From NCBI GenBank assembly GCA_023255955.1, contig JAGDWD010000004.1, forward strand, positions 1 through 64,000: DNA of 64,000 nucleotides, given 5' to 3'. This stretch comes from Desulfurococcales archaeon. Lineage in GTDB: Archaea; Thermoproteota; Thermoprotei_A; Sulfolobales; NBVN01. A program made the position numbers and the translations under genes. Each line of letters opens with the position of its first letter. Position 1 is the first letter of the stretch. Positions 18,132 to 26,454 of the stretch are shown in pieces. The notes beneath the pieces were generated by a model that made no database searches, had not been told where the DNA came from, and was given only the letters and a program-made list of their open reading frames with translations.

Positions 18132-18887
18132 CGAACAACCGGGGTTCTATGTGTTCAGCTAATATAAACTTTAGGATGTAACGATAAAGAGTATGCGGAT
18201 CTAACGTATTTAGAAACACACTACCATATCCAACACAGTCAACCTACTCAGCTCTGGGAGGTAAAGGCTTCCCAGTCTCAGCTATATAGCTCCACATGTA
18301 GCAACCGAAAGAGACTATGGACAGAGGTGAATCCACACCACAATAACCTTACAGGAAAGCTTACAACTGAGAGCCGGTCCTCTATGGCAGGAAGGAGGTA
18401 AGATATCACAACGGAACATGAACAGTGGAGGAACATAGGTAAACCTGGAGTACCTTCTAGACGTGCTATACCACTATTTCTACCCTTGACAACTCTCGTG
18501 CTGCTAGGCTCTGCCGGATACCACATCCTCACAAGAAACATAGTTGTTGACGTGTCATCCGAGGACTCATACTCACAGCTAGAGCTAAGGGCTAGCCGGA
18601 CTAGGTACGTACTTCCATAACACGCCTAAGATAGGCTACGCGTGGAAGAATACTTCAACCCGTGATTAAGGAAAAGGTGAGCTAGGGTAGAAAAGCACTA
18701 CTAAAGGTTCTCAGGTTTAGAGCTAGGCAATACCCTTGCACTATATCTACAATACCAGGAAATTCGGTGTCAAAAGTCAATCCTCTGATACCCGCTACCA
18801 TGTCTTCCACTCACCTCACTAGACACCTCTCTTCCACCTATTGCGGTAACAGCTATGAGACAGCCTGGCTAGGCCTGGAAAGTGATG
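18132..18887. other. intergenic interval with one orphan reading frame
   Basis: About 750 bp lie between the DIP operon and nikR. The only coding-like stretch I see is the + strand frame at 18402-18620, listed separately. The rest shows no recognisable gene, RNA or repeat. Confidence 0.4.
18402..18620 (+). other. orphan reading frame behind a strong Shine-Dalgarno, no canonical start
   Basis: Seventy-two codons are open between TAA 18399-18401 and TAA 18618-18620. AAGGAGGT at 18392-18399 is one of the strongest ribosome-binding sequences in the window. The frame after it starts GAT ATC ACA ACG with no ATG, GTG or TTG until well inside. The translation has a basic stretch (SRR), one hydrophobic segment (AIPLFLPLTTLVLLGSAGY) and a polar tail. 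It may be a decayed or frameshifted membrane-protein gene, or start at a non-standard codon such as ATC 18405. No family is recognised. Confidence 0.3.
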
Positions 18888-19238
18888 TTAGAGGCATACT
18901 AGCACGGGTTTCACCAGCATGAGCCCGGGAACCTCCTCAATAGCCTTAATGAGGGCCTCCACCCTCCTAGTCTGACCCTTGACAGCTATAGATAGTAAGC
19001 ACCGCCTCTCGTCTATGTGGATATGGTTAGAGAAAAGCACCACGTCAAGGAATTCGTGTTGCACATCTGTTAGCGCTGTGTCTGAGTCCTTCTTTTCGTG
19101 ATCGTAGAGTACGTTGATGAAGCCGACGGCTACGCAGTCCCCGAGCGTTCTCTCAGAGATTAAGATCCTGAGGGCTTCCTGGATTATCCTGCTGTAGCTG
19201 ACGTTGCTGTAGCTCCTAAGTCTCTCCACAGCACTCAA
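18888..19238 (-). CDS. nikR: NikR-type nickel-responsive regulator, 5' end disrupted
   Basis: The C-terminal metal-binding domain is clear. H61, H72, H74 and C80 have the 11, 2 and 6 residue spacing of the four nickel ligands of E. coli NikR (H76, H87, H89, C95), and YDHEKK matches the ACT-like core. The first canonical start in frame is TTG 19238, giving 116 residues, but this removes the DNA-contacting beta strand of the ribbon-helix-helix domain. The missing part, KKVGVYIPADIL, is encoded immediately upstream in the same frame. An ATG at 19300 with TATA-like sequence ahead is in another frame. A one-base shift near AAGAAAG, a non-standard start, or a sequence error would explain this. The target could be the adjacent Nramp-like or ABC genes, but that is speculation. 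Confidence 0.8.
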   Translation of the reverse strand: MSAVERLRSYSNVSYSRIIQEALRILISERTLGDCVAVGFINVLYDHEKKDSDTALTDVQHEFLDVVLFSNHIHIDERRCLLSIAVKGQTRRVEALIKAIEEVPGLMLVKPVLVCL

Positions 19239-19406
19239 TATGTCTGCCGGTATGTATACCCCGACTTTCTTACCTGAGCTAGACGTGGATCAGCCCCCAT
19301 GTATAGGACGTGATAAAGCTATTTCTATCTTCGGGACGCGACCCGCAAGGTGTGGGTGCTGGAAAAGTAGATATGGTGTTCTCACTAGATGTAGTTGGGC
19401 GTGTTT

Positions 19407-20747
19407 ATGGGTGGGAGTAGGAAGGTGGACTGGTTCTCACTGTCGGGGGAGCTCCACCTAAAGTATGGAGGTAAGATCGAGGTAGTCCCCAAGGTCCCGG
19501 TCACAGAGCTTAACGACTTCTCCGTATGGTACACTCCAGGTGTTGCGGAGCCTTGTAGGAGGATTAGGGAAGGTGGGGAAGACCTATCGTTCGACTACAC
19601 CCTCAGGTGGAACTACGCTGCCGTGGTTAGTGATGGTACTAGGGTTCTAGGCCTCGGCGATATAGGTCCAGCAGCTGGGCTACCCGTTATGGAGGGTAAG
19701 GCATTACTATTTAAGTACCTGGGAGGTGTTGACGCGGTCCCAATAGTACTGAGGGAGAGGGATCCAGATAAGTTCGTATACATAGTTAAGGCTCTGGAGC
19801 CCAGCTTCGGGGCAGTAAACCTCGAGGACATAGAGTCGCCTAAGTGTTTCTACATACTGGAGAAACTCCAGGAGGTCCTTGACATACCGGTCTGGCACGA
19901 CGATCAACAGGGAACAGCCCTAGTCAACATAGCGGCCCTAATAAACGCTCTGAAGGTAGTCAACAAGAAGGTGGATCAGGTTAGGATAGTCCTCGTAGGT
20001 GCTGGAGCAGCTAACATAGCACTCTACAAGTACCTCAAGGTAGCTGGAGCTAACCCTAGGAACATCGTGGTAGTTGACTCTAGGGGCATACTCCACCCGG
20101 AGAGGGAGGATGTGGAGGTGTTGAAGAAGGAGAACCCGTGGAAGTATAGGATAGCTGTGGAGACCCAGCCGGATGTCAGGGGAGGTATTAGGGAGGCTAT
20201 GAAGGGTGCTGACATAGTCATAGCAGCATCTAGGCCCGGCCCTGGGGTCATAAAGAAGGAGTGGGTAGCTGAGATGAATAGGGACGCCATAGTCTTCGCA
20301 GAGGCAAACCCCATCCCGGAGATATGGCCTTGGGAAGCTAAGGAGGCTGGGGCTAGGATAGTTGCTACTGGCAGGTCAGACTTCCCGAACCAGATAAACA
20401 ACAGCCTAGGCTTCCCAGCGGTCTTCAGGGGGGTGTTAACTGCTAGAGCTAGGAAGATGGTTGACGAGATGTTCATAGCCGCAGCACACGCACTAGCTAA
20501 GTACGCCGAGGAGAGGGGTATCCACGAGGAGTACATAATACCTAGGATGGATGAGGAGGAGGCTTACATACGGGAAGCTATAGCAGTAGCAGAGAAAGCT
20601 GTAGAGTTAGGGCTAGCTAGGAGGAAGCTCTCGCGGAGTGAGTTAGAGTATGAGATAAGGGAGCTCATAGAGAGACCTAAGAAGTACATGAAGATAGCAC
20701 TGGAGAAGGAATACATAAAGATGCACCCACCGTTCGGGAGCTGGTAG
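19407..20747 (+). CDS. NAD(P)-dependent malic enzyme
   Basis: A 446-residue malic enzyme, which oxidatively decarboxylates malate to pyruvate in the cytosol. VWYTPGVAEPCR and GDIGPAAGLPVMEGKALLFK carry the tyrosine and lysine catalytic region. WHDDQQGTALV is the metal-binding signature, VLVGAGAANIA the nucleotide-binding loop, and FPNQINNSLGFPAVFRG the conserved C-terminal block. The frame has possible starts at TTG 19395, GTG 19401 and ATG 19407; I choose the ATG. It is divergent from nikR. With the fumarase downstream it links C4 acids to pyruvate. Confidence 0.92.
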   Translation: MGGSRKVDWFSLSGELHLKYGGKIEVVPKVPVTELNDFSVWYTPGVAEPCRRIREGGEDLSFDYTLRWNYAAVVSDGTRVLGLGDIGPAAGLPVMEGKALLFKYLGGVDAVPIVLRERDPDKFVYIVKALEPSFGAVNLEDIESPKCFYILEKLQEVLDIPVWHDDQQGTALVNIAALINALKVVNKKVDQVRIVLVGAGAANIALYKYLKVAGANPRNIVVVDSRGILHPEREDVEVLKKENPWKYRIAVETQPDVRGGIREAMKGADIVIAASRPGPGVIKKEWVAEMNRDAIVFAEANPIPEIWPWEAKEAGARIVATGRSDFPNQINNSLGFPAVFRGVLTARARKMVDEMFIAAAHALAKYAEERGIHEEYIIPRMDEEEAYIREAIAVAEKAVELGLARRKLSRSELEYEIRELIERPKKYMKIALEKEYIKMHPPFGSW

Positions 20748-20772
20748 AGTCGCTGAGGCCGTGTAGTTCCCC

Positions 20773-21747
20773 CTACTTAAACCTATTCTTTGAAACTACC
20801 TCACTAAGCCTGCTAGCACCGTACATGAAGAAGCCTGCTAGGAGTTGAGGTAGTACCGAGATGATCGTGATGATTCTGTAGAGGACGACGGCCGTGAATA
20901 CCGCATTCCTCTCAAGGCCTATTACTAGGGAGGTAGCTACCTGAACCGCCTCAACCTGCCCCACACCTGCGGGGGTTACTATAGGTAGTAACCAGAAGAT
21001 GACTAAGAGGAGGTCGAAGAGGAGCATTGAGTCGGCTAACCCGGTAGAGGGCTCGAGGTATTTAAGTATCAGGTAACCACTCACTACGGAAACCACCTTC
21101 TCCAGCCCTACAGCAATAGCTGCTACAGCTATGTAAGTAGGTCTAGGCGGCTCTACGTGGACTAGGTAATCGGAGAGAGTGCCCAGCCTCGATAGAGCAC
21201 CCGAGAGTACCTCCCTAACCCTCCTCGATCGTGACGATAGTAGAACCGCTATGTTGAGGGCGTTGACGGCTGAGACAGCCGTAACTAGTACCCACGTCAC
21301 GGCCCCACTCTTCCCAACTAGGAAGAGTATAGCTAGCTCCACTGTAGCGGTAGTAGAGTGGAGTAGCCTGTGGAGGAACACTGACTCGACAGCCTTAGTG
21401 GGTGGCACACCCTCACTTACAAATATCGCTACCCGGCTCACCTCCGTAGCCCCACCAATAGGTACTAGATACTCGAGTGCTAGGGTACTGTAGGTCCCTA
21501 AGAGAACCCTCCTGAAACCCAGCTTCACACCCAGTGATCGTAGGGTGAGGAAAAGCTGGGTGGAGTGTAGAGCGGGGCTAGCAGATCTAGCTAGTAAAGC
21601 TAGAACAACTACCACTACCGGAAGCTCCCCTAGATAAGCTAGGGACGTACCTAGATCGACATCGAGAACGTATTTTGAGATAACTACGAACAATACGACA
21701 CCGGTAGTTGCTGCCAGTATAGCTACAGCTCTCTGCGGCCTAGCCAT
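20773..21747 (-). CDS. UPF0104/flippase-like membrane protein
   Basis: A 324-residue protein with about eight hydrophobic segments. Features of the UPF0104/lysylphosphatidylglycerol-synthase transmembrane family are present: EYLVPIGGATEVSRVAIF early, and FWLLPIVTPAGVGQVEAVQV near the end, where P-G-x-G-x-E is characteristic. These proteins are thought to move or anchor lipid-linked molecules in the membrane. It is monocistronic and converges with malic enzyme. The exact substrate is unknown. Confidence 0.75.
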   Translation of the reverse strand: MARPQRAVAILAATTGVVLFVVISKYVLDVDLGTSLAYLGELPVVVVVLALLARSASPALHSTQLFLTLRSLGVKLGFRRVLLGTYSTLALEYLVPIGGATEVSRVAIFVSEGVPPTKAVESVFLHRLLHSTTATVELAILFLVGKSGAVTWVLVTAVSAVNALNIAVLLSSRSRRVREVLSGALSRLGTLSDYLVHVEPPRPTYIAVAAIAVGLEKVVSVVSGYLILKYLEPSTGLADSMLLFDLLLVIFWLLPIVTPAGVGQVEAVQVATSLVIGLERNAVFTAVVLYRIITIISVLPQLLAGFFMYGASRLSEVVSKNRFK

Positions 21748-22131
21748 ACAGACCTCGCCACCACTAAGCAGAGACTCCGCACTCTAGGGTCGGGGACACT
21801 TAAAAGTTTGTGGTTATGTGCTCCAAGCAGTCATCTCAGCTTAGATACAGGTACTACACCACTCTCCTAGCCTGACATCACACTCAGTGCTGCGGCCTAA
21901 CCAGATCCGCGTAGATCTACCTAGCTCCCAATGTATAGCAGTACCCAGCCTCCAAATATCAATAGACCGACACTAGTAAACACATAGCTGGTAGGGATCT
22001 TCCATCTAAGCCATAACGCTACTCCGAGTTCTCCAACCTCCTCCCAGCCCTGAGGGACATCTTAGCTGTGGACTCGCGGGGTACGTAGTTCCGTAGTGTA
22101 GATAGGAGGATACTGGGAGAGTGGTCGGTAT
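21748..22131. other. intergenic interval, 384 bp
   Basis: Apart from the minus-strand orphan frame at 21921-22061 described separately, I see no gene, RNA or repeat here. Confidence 0.4.
21921..22061 (-). pseudogene. membrane-protein reading frame without start codon
   Basis: Forty-six codons are open between TAA 22062-22064 and TAG 21921-21923. The translation starts DVPQGWEEVGELGVALW and continues into a hydrophobic helix, VFTSVGLLIFGGWVLLYIG. Composition is that of a genuine small membrane protein or the end of a larger one. There is no ATG, GTG or TTG before the helix. An ATG (22059) lies in a different frame, so a single indel could have broken the gene. Family unknown. Confidence 0.4.
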
Positions 22132-22764
22132 CTACATACCTAGTTCTGATATGAGTTGCCTTAGGGCCTCCCTGCCCCTACCTATTATCGGGTTTCCGTG
22201 ACTCGGCATTACGTGGTCGAAGTCATAGTTGACTAGCTTAGCTATGGAGGCCCTATTCATGTGCGGGTCCTTCGAGTAGTGGTGATGCATCTCGCGGAGC
22301 CTCCCCTGCTCCTCGTAGACGAGATCACCGACGAAGATGGATCTCTGGCTAGTGTTCAGCAGGCATATACTTCCCGGTGTGTGACCAGGGGTGTGTATGA
22401 CCCTCAAGCCGTAGACCTCGTCACCATCGTCCAGCATTATATCCACATCAACAGGCTCAAATCTCCTCCTAGAGGTCCCGACCTCACCCCTCAGGTACGG
22501 AACCTCCTCCCTGTGGGCAGCTATCTTAGCCCCGGTCAGCTCCCTCAACTTCTTGAGACCGCCGGCATGATCCCAGTGAGAGTGTGTCAGAACTATAACC
22601 TTAATATCGGATGCTTCGATCCCGGCAGACCTTAAGTAAGCCGTTATTCTCTCATAGTCACCTGGGGTACCCGCATCAACGGATACGTAACCCCCGGACA
22701 CCTTAACTAGGTACACGTTTGAGACCTCACCCCTTACAAGGAACACTCCCTTCAGAATCTCCAT
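22132..22764 (-). CDS. metallo-beta-lactamase-fold hydrolase
   Basis: A 210-residue metallohydrolase. HSHWDH at residues 61-66 is the dinuclear metal motif (HxHxDH). VIHTPGHTPGS provides the next ligand histidine, GDLVYE the bridging aspartate, and MPSHGNPI the last histidine. The fold covers glyoxalase II, lactonases and thioesterases. This short form lacks extra domains that would reveal the substrate. Cytosolic, ATG 22764, probably a single-gene transcript. Confidence 0.88.
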   Translation of the reverse strand: MEILKGVFLVRGEVSNVYLVKVSGGYVSVDAGTPGDYERITAYLRSAGIEASDIKVIVLTHSHWDHAGGLKKLRELTGAKIAAHREEVPYLRGEVGTSRRRFEPVDVDIMLDDGDEVYGLRVIHTPGHTPGSICLLNTSQRSIFVGDLVYEEQGRLREMHHHYSKDPHMNRASIAKLVNYDFDHVMPSHGNPIIGRGREALRQLISELGM

Positions 22765-23173
22765 AACCTAAGACACCAACAAGATAAGCATACCCGACCT
22801 TAAATTTCCTAGACGCAGGCTAGGGCCAGCAAGCACTCCTAGAGGTAGGTAATGGGTAAGAATCATCAACTAGCAGCTATGCTGGGTAAGCACGCTTAAC
22901 GGTTCCCCGCATGCTATCATTACCGCTTCATCAACCAGCTTATAACCTACTTATCGGATAGTTCTATGGAGACCCTCTGGACACCCCCGATATGGGGGAG
23001 AATGAGAGGAGGGAACCGCGGGTCTTTTCTTACATCTAGAAGCCTTCTCTGGGGCGGGGATGGGAACTATTAGGCACCTCTCCAGAGGAGCTGGAGGGAG
23101 TGAAGCTTCTAGCTGTTCCTATGTGCTGAGCAATATTTATTTCTACCTACCTAGTAGAGCATGATGTCGAGGT
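22765..23173. other. intergenic interval, 409 bp
   Basis: No gene is seen on either strand. A short perfect hairpin, CCCCC-GATAT-GGGGG, lies near 22985-23000. The AT-rich stretch AATATTTATTTC near 23128-23140 is the likely promoter of the fumarase operon. Confidence 0.4.
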
Positions 23174-24070
23174 ATGTCCTCGGTTCGTGACGTGTTGGCC
23201 CGCTTGTTGCTGGACTTCATATCCACTGTCTCGGTTAGGCTCCCGGACGACGTCTTAGAGCACCTCACAAGGATATCTAAGGTTGAAGAGCCCGGCTTTG
23301 CTGGGCTAGTCTACGAAGCTATGTTTAGGAATATTGAGGTAGCGTCACAGAGGAGGATCCCGCTCTGCCAGGACACTGGTGTGTTGGAGTTCTTCATTGA
23401 GGTCGGTGACGGCTTCCCCTACACTGCAGACCTCCTTGAGGCGATCCCGGAGGCTGTGGTTAGAGCTACGGAGGCAGGCTTCCTGAGGCCGAACGTTGTC
23501 GACCCTACTACCGGTAGGAACACAGGTAATAATGTCGGGCCTAACCTGCCGTGGGTTGACCTGAGGATTGTGAGGGGAGTGGACCACGCTAACGTCTTCC
23601 TCTACCTAGCTGGTGGAGGCTCTAGTAGGCCCGGCTCAGCTAGGGTTCTAGACCCGGCTCAGGGCCTGGAGGGGGTTGTGAGGTACGTGCTTGAGGACAT
23701 AGCTGAGTATGGGCCTCCCGCATGTCCACCCCTCGCCGTCGGGGTTGGGATAGGTCCTACTGCTGAGATAGCCGCAGTTCTCTCGAAGAGAGCTCTCCTC
23801 AGACCTCTCGGCTCTAAGAACCCCGACCCGAAGATAGCGTTACTAGAGGAGGAGTTGGTGAAAGCCGTGAACACCCTCGGAATAGGTCCTCAAGGTCTTA
23901 GCGGTAAGGTGACAGCACTAGCCGTACACGTTGAGTATGCTGGGAGGCATCCGGCCACGGTAGCTGTTGGAGTTAGCACTAGTTGCTGGGCTATGAGGAG
24001 GGGCCACTTAAGGATAGAGAAAGACCTTTCTGCTAGAGTCCTCAGTCATGGGGGTGTTAAGCTTGGGTAG
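23174..24070 (+). CDS. fumarate hydratase class I, alpha subunit
   Basis: A 298-residue iron-sulfur hydro-lyase subunit that, with the next gene, interconverts fumarate and malate. IPLCQDTGVLEFF holds the first cluster cysteine. Further conserved cysteines lie in ACPPLAVGVGIG and VSTSCWAMRRGH. NVGPNLPWVDLR matches the substrate region. The start is ATG 23174. The end overlaps the beta subunit gene by 23 nt, so the two are co-translated. Tartrate dehydratase has the same architecture; malic enzyme nearby favours fumarase. Confidence 0.9.
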   Translation: MSSVRDVLARLLLDFISTVSVRLPDDVLEHLTRISKVEEPGFAGLVYEAMFRNIEVASQRRIPLCQDTGVLEFFIEVGDGFPYTADLLEAIPEAVVRATEAGFLRPNVVDPTTGRNTGNNVGPNLPWVDLRIVRGVDHANVFLYLAGGGSSRPGSARVLDPAQGLEGVVRYVLEDIAEYGPPACPPLAVGVGIGPTAEIAAVLSKRALLRPLGSKNPDPKIALLEEELVKAVNTLGIGPQGLSGKVTALAVHVEYAGRHPATVAVGVSTSCWAMRRGHLRIEKDLSARVLSHGGVKLG

Positions 24071-24677
24071 GACGGTGATCAGGTTACCCGCATCAGATGA
24101 GGACATACTGAAGCTCGAAGTCGGGGACGTAATCTACGTTGACGGCATCGTCGTCACAGCTAGGGATGCTGTTCACAGGAGGTTCCTAGTGGATGGAGTG
24201 CCCCTACCTGTAGATCTCCGGGGGCTGGCCATATTCCACGCAGGTCCCGTCATGGTTAGGCAGGGAGGGCGTTGGAGGTGTGTGTCTATAGGCCCTACAA
24301 CAAGTGAGAGAATGGAGCCATACGAACACGATTTCATAGCTAGGACGGGCGTTAAGTTAGTGATAGGTAAGGGAGGGATGGGCTCTAAGACAGCTGAAGC
24401 ATGTCGTAGGTATGGAGCAGCCTACACTATCTTCCCAGGGGGTTGCGGAGCGCTCGGAGCTGAGGCTGTGGAGGAGGTTTTAGGGGTTGAGTGGCTGGAT
24501 CTAGGAATACCGGAGGCCCTCTGGATCCTTAAAGTCAGGGAGCTAGGTCCCCTCATAGTTACCATAGACCCTCGAGGCAATAACCTGACTGAGGAGGTGA
24601 GGAGGAGAGCCAGGAGTAGGGTGGATGAAGCTATACACGAGGTGGTAGGTAGAGTAGGAAGGGAACTTAAACTCTAG
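24048..24677 (+). CDS. fumarate hydratase class I, beta subunit
   Basis: A 209-residue partner of the preceding gene. Swivelling-domain motifs are present: GDVIYVDGIVVTARDAVHRR, IFHAGPVM, the serine-rich TTSERMEPY, GKGGMG and the GGCGALGAEAVEEV turn. The start is ATG 24048 inside the alpha gene. A run of five T at 24678-24682 follows the stop and may act as the terminator. Confidence 0.9.
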   Translation: MGVLSLGRTVIRLPASDEDILKLEVGDVIYVDGIVVTARDAVHRRFLVDGVPLPVDLRGLAIFHAGPVMVRQGGRWRCVSIGPTTSERMEPYEHDFIARTGVKLVIGKGGMGSKTAEACRRYGAAYTIFPGGCGALGAEAVEEVLGVEWLDLGIPEALWILKVRELGPLIVTIDPRGNNLTEEVRRRARSRVDEAIHEVVGRVGRELKL

Positions 24678-24721
24678 TTTTTAGTGGTGAGGTCCTCAAG
24701 GAGCTGTAGGACCTTTACGTG

Positions 24722-24730
24722 CTATATATT
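24722..24730 (+). promoter_or_regulatory. TATA box of the beta-oxidation cluster
   Basis: CTATATATT lies 32-40 nt ahead of TTG 24762, in the 84-bp gap after the fumarase genes. It predicts a transcript starting near 24752 that would cover hydroxyacyl-CoA dehydrogenase and the genes behind it. Confidence 0.5.
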
Positions 24731-24761
24731 GCCCTAGGCAAAGAACTCACTGGGTCTAAAC

Positions 24762-25628
24762 TTGATTGAAGTTCGGCGGGTAGCTATAGTTGGATTCGGG
24801 ACTATGGGCTCAGGCATTGCCCAAGTATTTGCTCAGGCAGGCTTCAGCGTGGTAGCGGTAGACGTATCTGAGGAGGTTCTGAAGAGGGGTTTAGACAACA
24901 TATGGAGCGGCCCGTTCGGCCTTAAGAAAGCTGTCGAGAGGGGTAAGCTAACCGAGGAGCAAGCCCGCGAGGCCTTCTCCAAGATTAAGACTACTACGAA
25001 CCTACCGGAGGCTGTTAAGGATGTTGACTTAGTGATCGAGGCTGTATTCGAGGATTTCGAGGTTAAGAGGAAGGTCTTCGCGGAGGTTGACGCTCACGCC
25101 CCTCCACACGCTATCTTAGCTAGTAACACATCAACCCTCAGCATAACAGCTCTCGCTGCCGTGACTAAGAGGCCGGAGAAGGTGGTCGGCATGCACTTCT
25201 TCAATCCTCCCCCGATTATGAAGCTCGTCGAGGTGGTCCGCGGATTCCTGACATCAGATGAGACGGTCGAGGTTGTGAGGTCCCTAGCTGAGAAGCTGGG
25301 TAAGGTACCCGTCATTAGTAGAGACTCCCCGGGCTTCATAGCTAACAGGATAGGGGTGGTACCCATCCTGGAGGCTATAAGGCTCTACGAGCAGGGAGTT
25401 GCTTCAGCACGTGATATTGATACCGCTATGAAGCTGGGCTATAACTGGCCTATGGGGCCGCTAGAGCTTGCTGATTTTATAGGCCTCGACGTGTTGCTCG
25501 GCATAGCTGAGGTGCTCTACAGGGAGACAGGTAGCCCAGCATACCACCCGCCCCCACTCCTCAGGAGGTTAGTGGCGGCTGGGTATCTAGGCCGTAAGGT
25601 GGGTAGAGGTTTCTACACATATAAGTAG
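24762..25628 (+). CDS. 3-hydroxyacyl-CoA dehydrogenase
   Basis: A 288-residue NAD-dependent enzyme for the third step of beta-oxidation. The Rossmann motif GFGTMGSGIAQVFAQAGF is at the N-terminus. ASNTSTLSI and the catalytic-histidine block VGMHFFNPPPIMKLVEVV are conserved. SPGFIANRI and GYNWPMGPLELADFIGLD form the C-terminal helical domain. It is a stand-alone enzyme, not fused to a hydratase as in bacterial FadB. The start is TTG. It is followed within a few bases by the matching enoyl-CoA hydratase. 3-Hydroxybutyryl-CoA dehydrogenase is an equally valid name. Confidence 0.93.
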   Translation: MIEVRRVAIVGFGTMGSGIAQVFAQAGFSVVAVDVSEEVLKRGLDNIWSGPFGLKKAVERGKLTEEQAREAFSKIKTTTNLPEAVKDVDLVIEAVFEDFEVKRKVFAEVDAHAPPHAILASNTSTLSITALAAVTKRPEKVVGMHFFNPPPIMKLVEVVRGFLTSDETVEVVRSLAEKLGKVPVISRDSPGFIANRIGVVPILEAIRLYEQGVASARDIDTAMKLGYNWPMGPLELADFIGLDVLLGIAEVLYRETGSPAYHPPPLLRRLVAAGYLGRKVGRGFYTYK

Positions 25629-25638
25629 GTGATTGCTG

Positions 25639-26412
25639 GTGGAGCTCAAGTACGTACTCTACGAGAAGAAGGAGGCTATCGCGACGATAACCCTCAACAG
25701 ACCGGAGAAGCTGAACGCTCTGAGCCGTGATGTGTTGGCAGATCTCCTGAAGGCCTTAGAGGAGGCTGAGAGAGATAGGGAAGTGAGGGTAGTGGTACTC
25801 ACAGGTACAGGTAAGAGCTTCTGCGCGGGAGCCGACGTCACTGAGTTCACTAAGAGCCCGCAAGAGGTGCGGGAGTTCATAGATCTCGGCCGTAAGGTCT
25901 TCGAGTTCATAGAGAACATGAGTAAGCCCGTAATAGCTGCAGTAAACGGCTACGCACTAGGAGGAGGCTTCGAGCTGGTACTAGCATGCGACCTCATCAT
26001 AGCTTCCACGAACGCTACCTTCGGATCCACCGAGGTGAACCTCGGGATAGTTCCAGGTTGGGGTGCTAGCCAGAAGCTCCTGGCCATAGTGGGCCCGATG
26101 AAGGCTAGGGAACTAATAATGCTCGGGGAGCTGTTCTCCGCTGAGGAGGCCCTCAAGCTCGGGATAGTCAATAAGGTCGTACCGCCGGAAAAGCTCCTGG
26201 AAGAGGCTATGGGGGTGGCTAGGAAGCTAGCTGAGAAGAGCCCGACAGCAGTGTCTATAGCTAAGGCCGAGATTAACAAGTCACTTAAGTCCTATCTAGC
26301 CCCAGGCCTCGAGCTCGAGAGAACGATGTTCTTCATGGCTGTAAGTAGTGATGATGCTAAGGAAGGTATCTCAGCCTTCCTAGAGAAGAGGAAGCCTAGG
26401 TGGAGGAGTTAG
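25639..26412 (+). CDS. enoyl-CoA hydratase
   Basis: A crotonase-fold enzyme of 257 residues from GTG 25639. The frame also offers TTG 25633, but AGGTGA at 25627-25632 fits GTG 25639. ITLNRPEKLNALS, SFCAGADVTEF (oxyanion hole) and GYALGGGFELVLACD are family hallmarks. TEVNLGIVPGWGASQKL holds the catalytic glutamate region. It hydrates trans-2-enoyl-CoA, the step before the dehydrogenase just upstream. Confidence 0.92.
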   Translation: MELKYVLYEKKEAIATITLNRPEKLNALSRDVLADLLKALEEAERDREVRVVVLTGTGKSFCAGADVTEFTKSPQEVREFIDLGRKVFEFIENMSKPVIAAVNGYALGGGFELVLACDLIIASTNATFGSTEVNLGIVPGWGASQKLLAIVGPMKARELIMLGELFSAEEALKLGIVNKVVPPEKLLEEAMGVARKLAEKSPTAVSIAKAEINKSLKSYLAPGLELERTMFFMAVSSDDAKEGISAFLEKRKPRWRS

Positions 26413-26427
26413 CCTCAAGCTAGCAGA

Positions 26428-26433
26428 TTTTTT
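26428..26433 (+). terminator. T-run after enoyl-CoA hydratase
   Basis: Six T in a row in the 42-bp gap between enoyl-CoA hydratase and acyl-CoA dehydrogenase. Archaeal RNA polymerase often stops at such runs, but a partial stop inside an operon is also possible. Confidence 0.3.
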
Positions 26434-26454
26434 AGTTACTGCTAGATAAAGCTG

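Noticed and set aside
18278-18541. Minus-strand frame of 87 residues
   Set aside because: Composition is unlike protein (many Ser, Leu and Val without pattern) and it is antisense to the better frame at 18402-18620.
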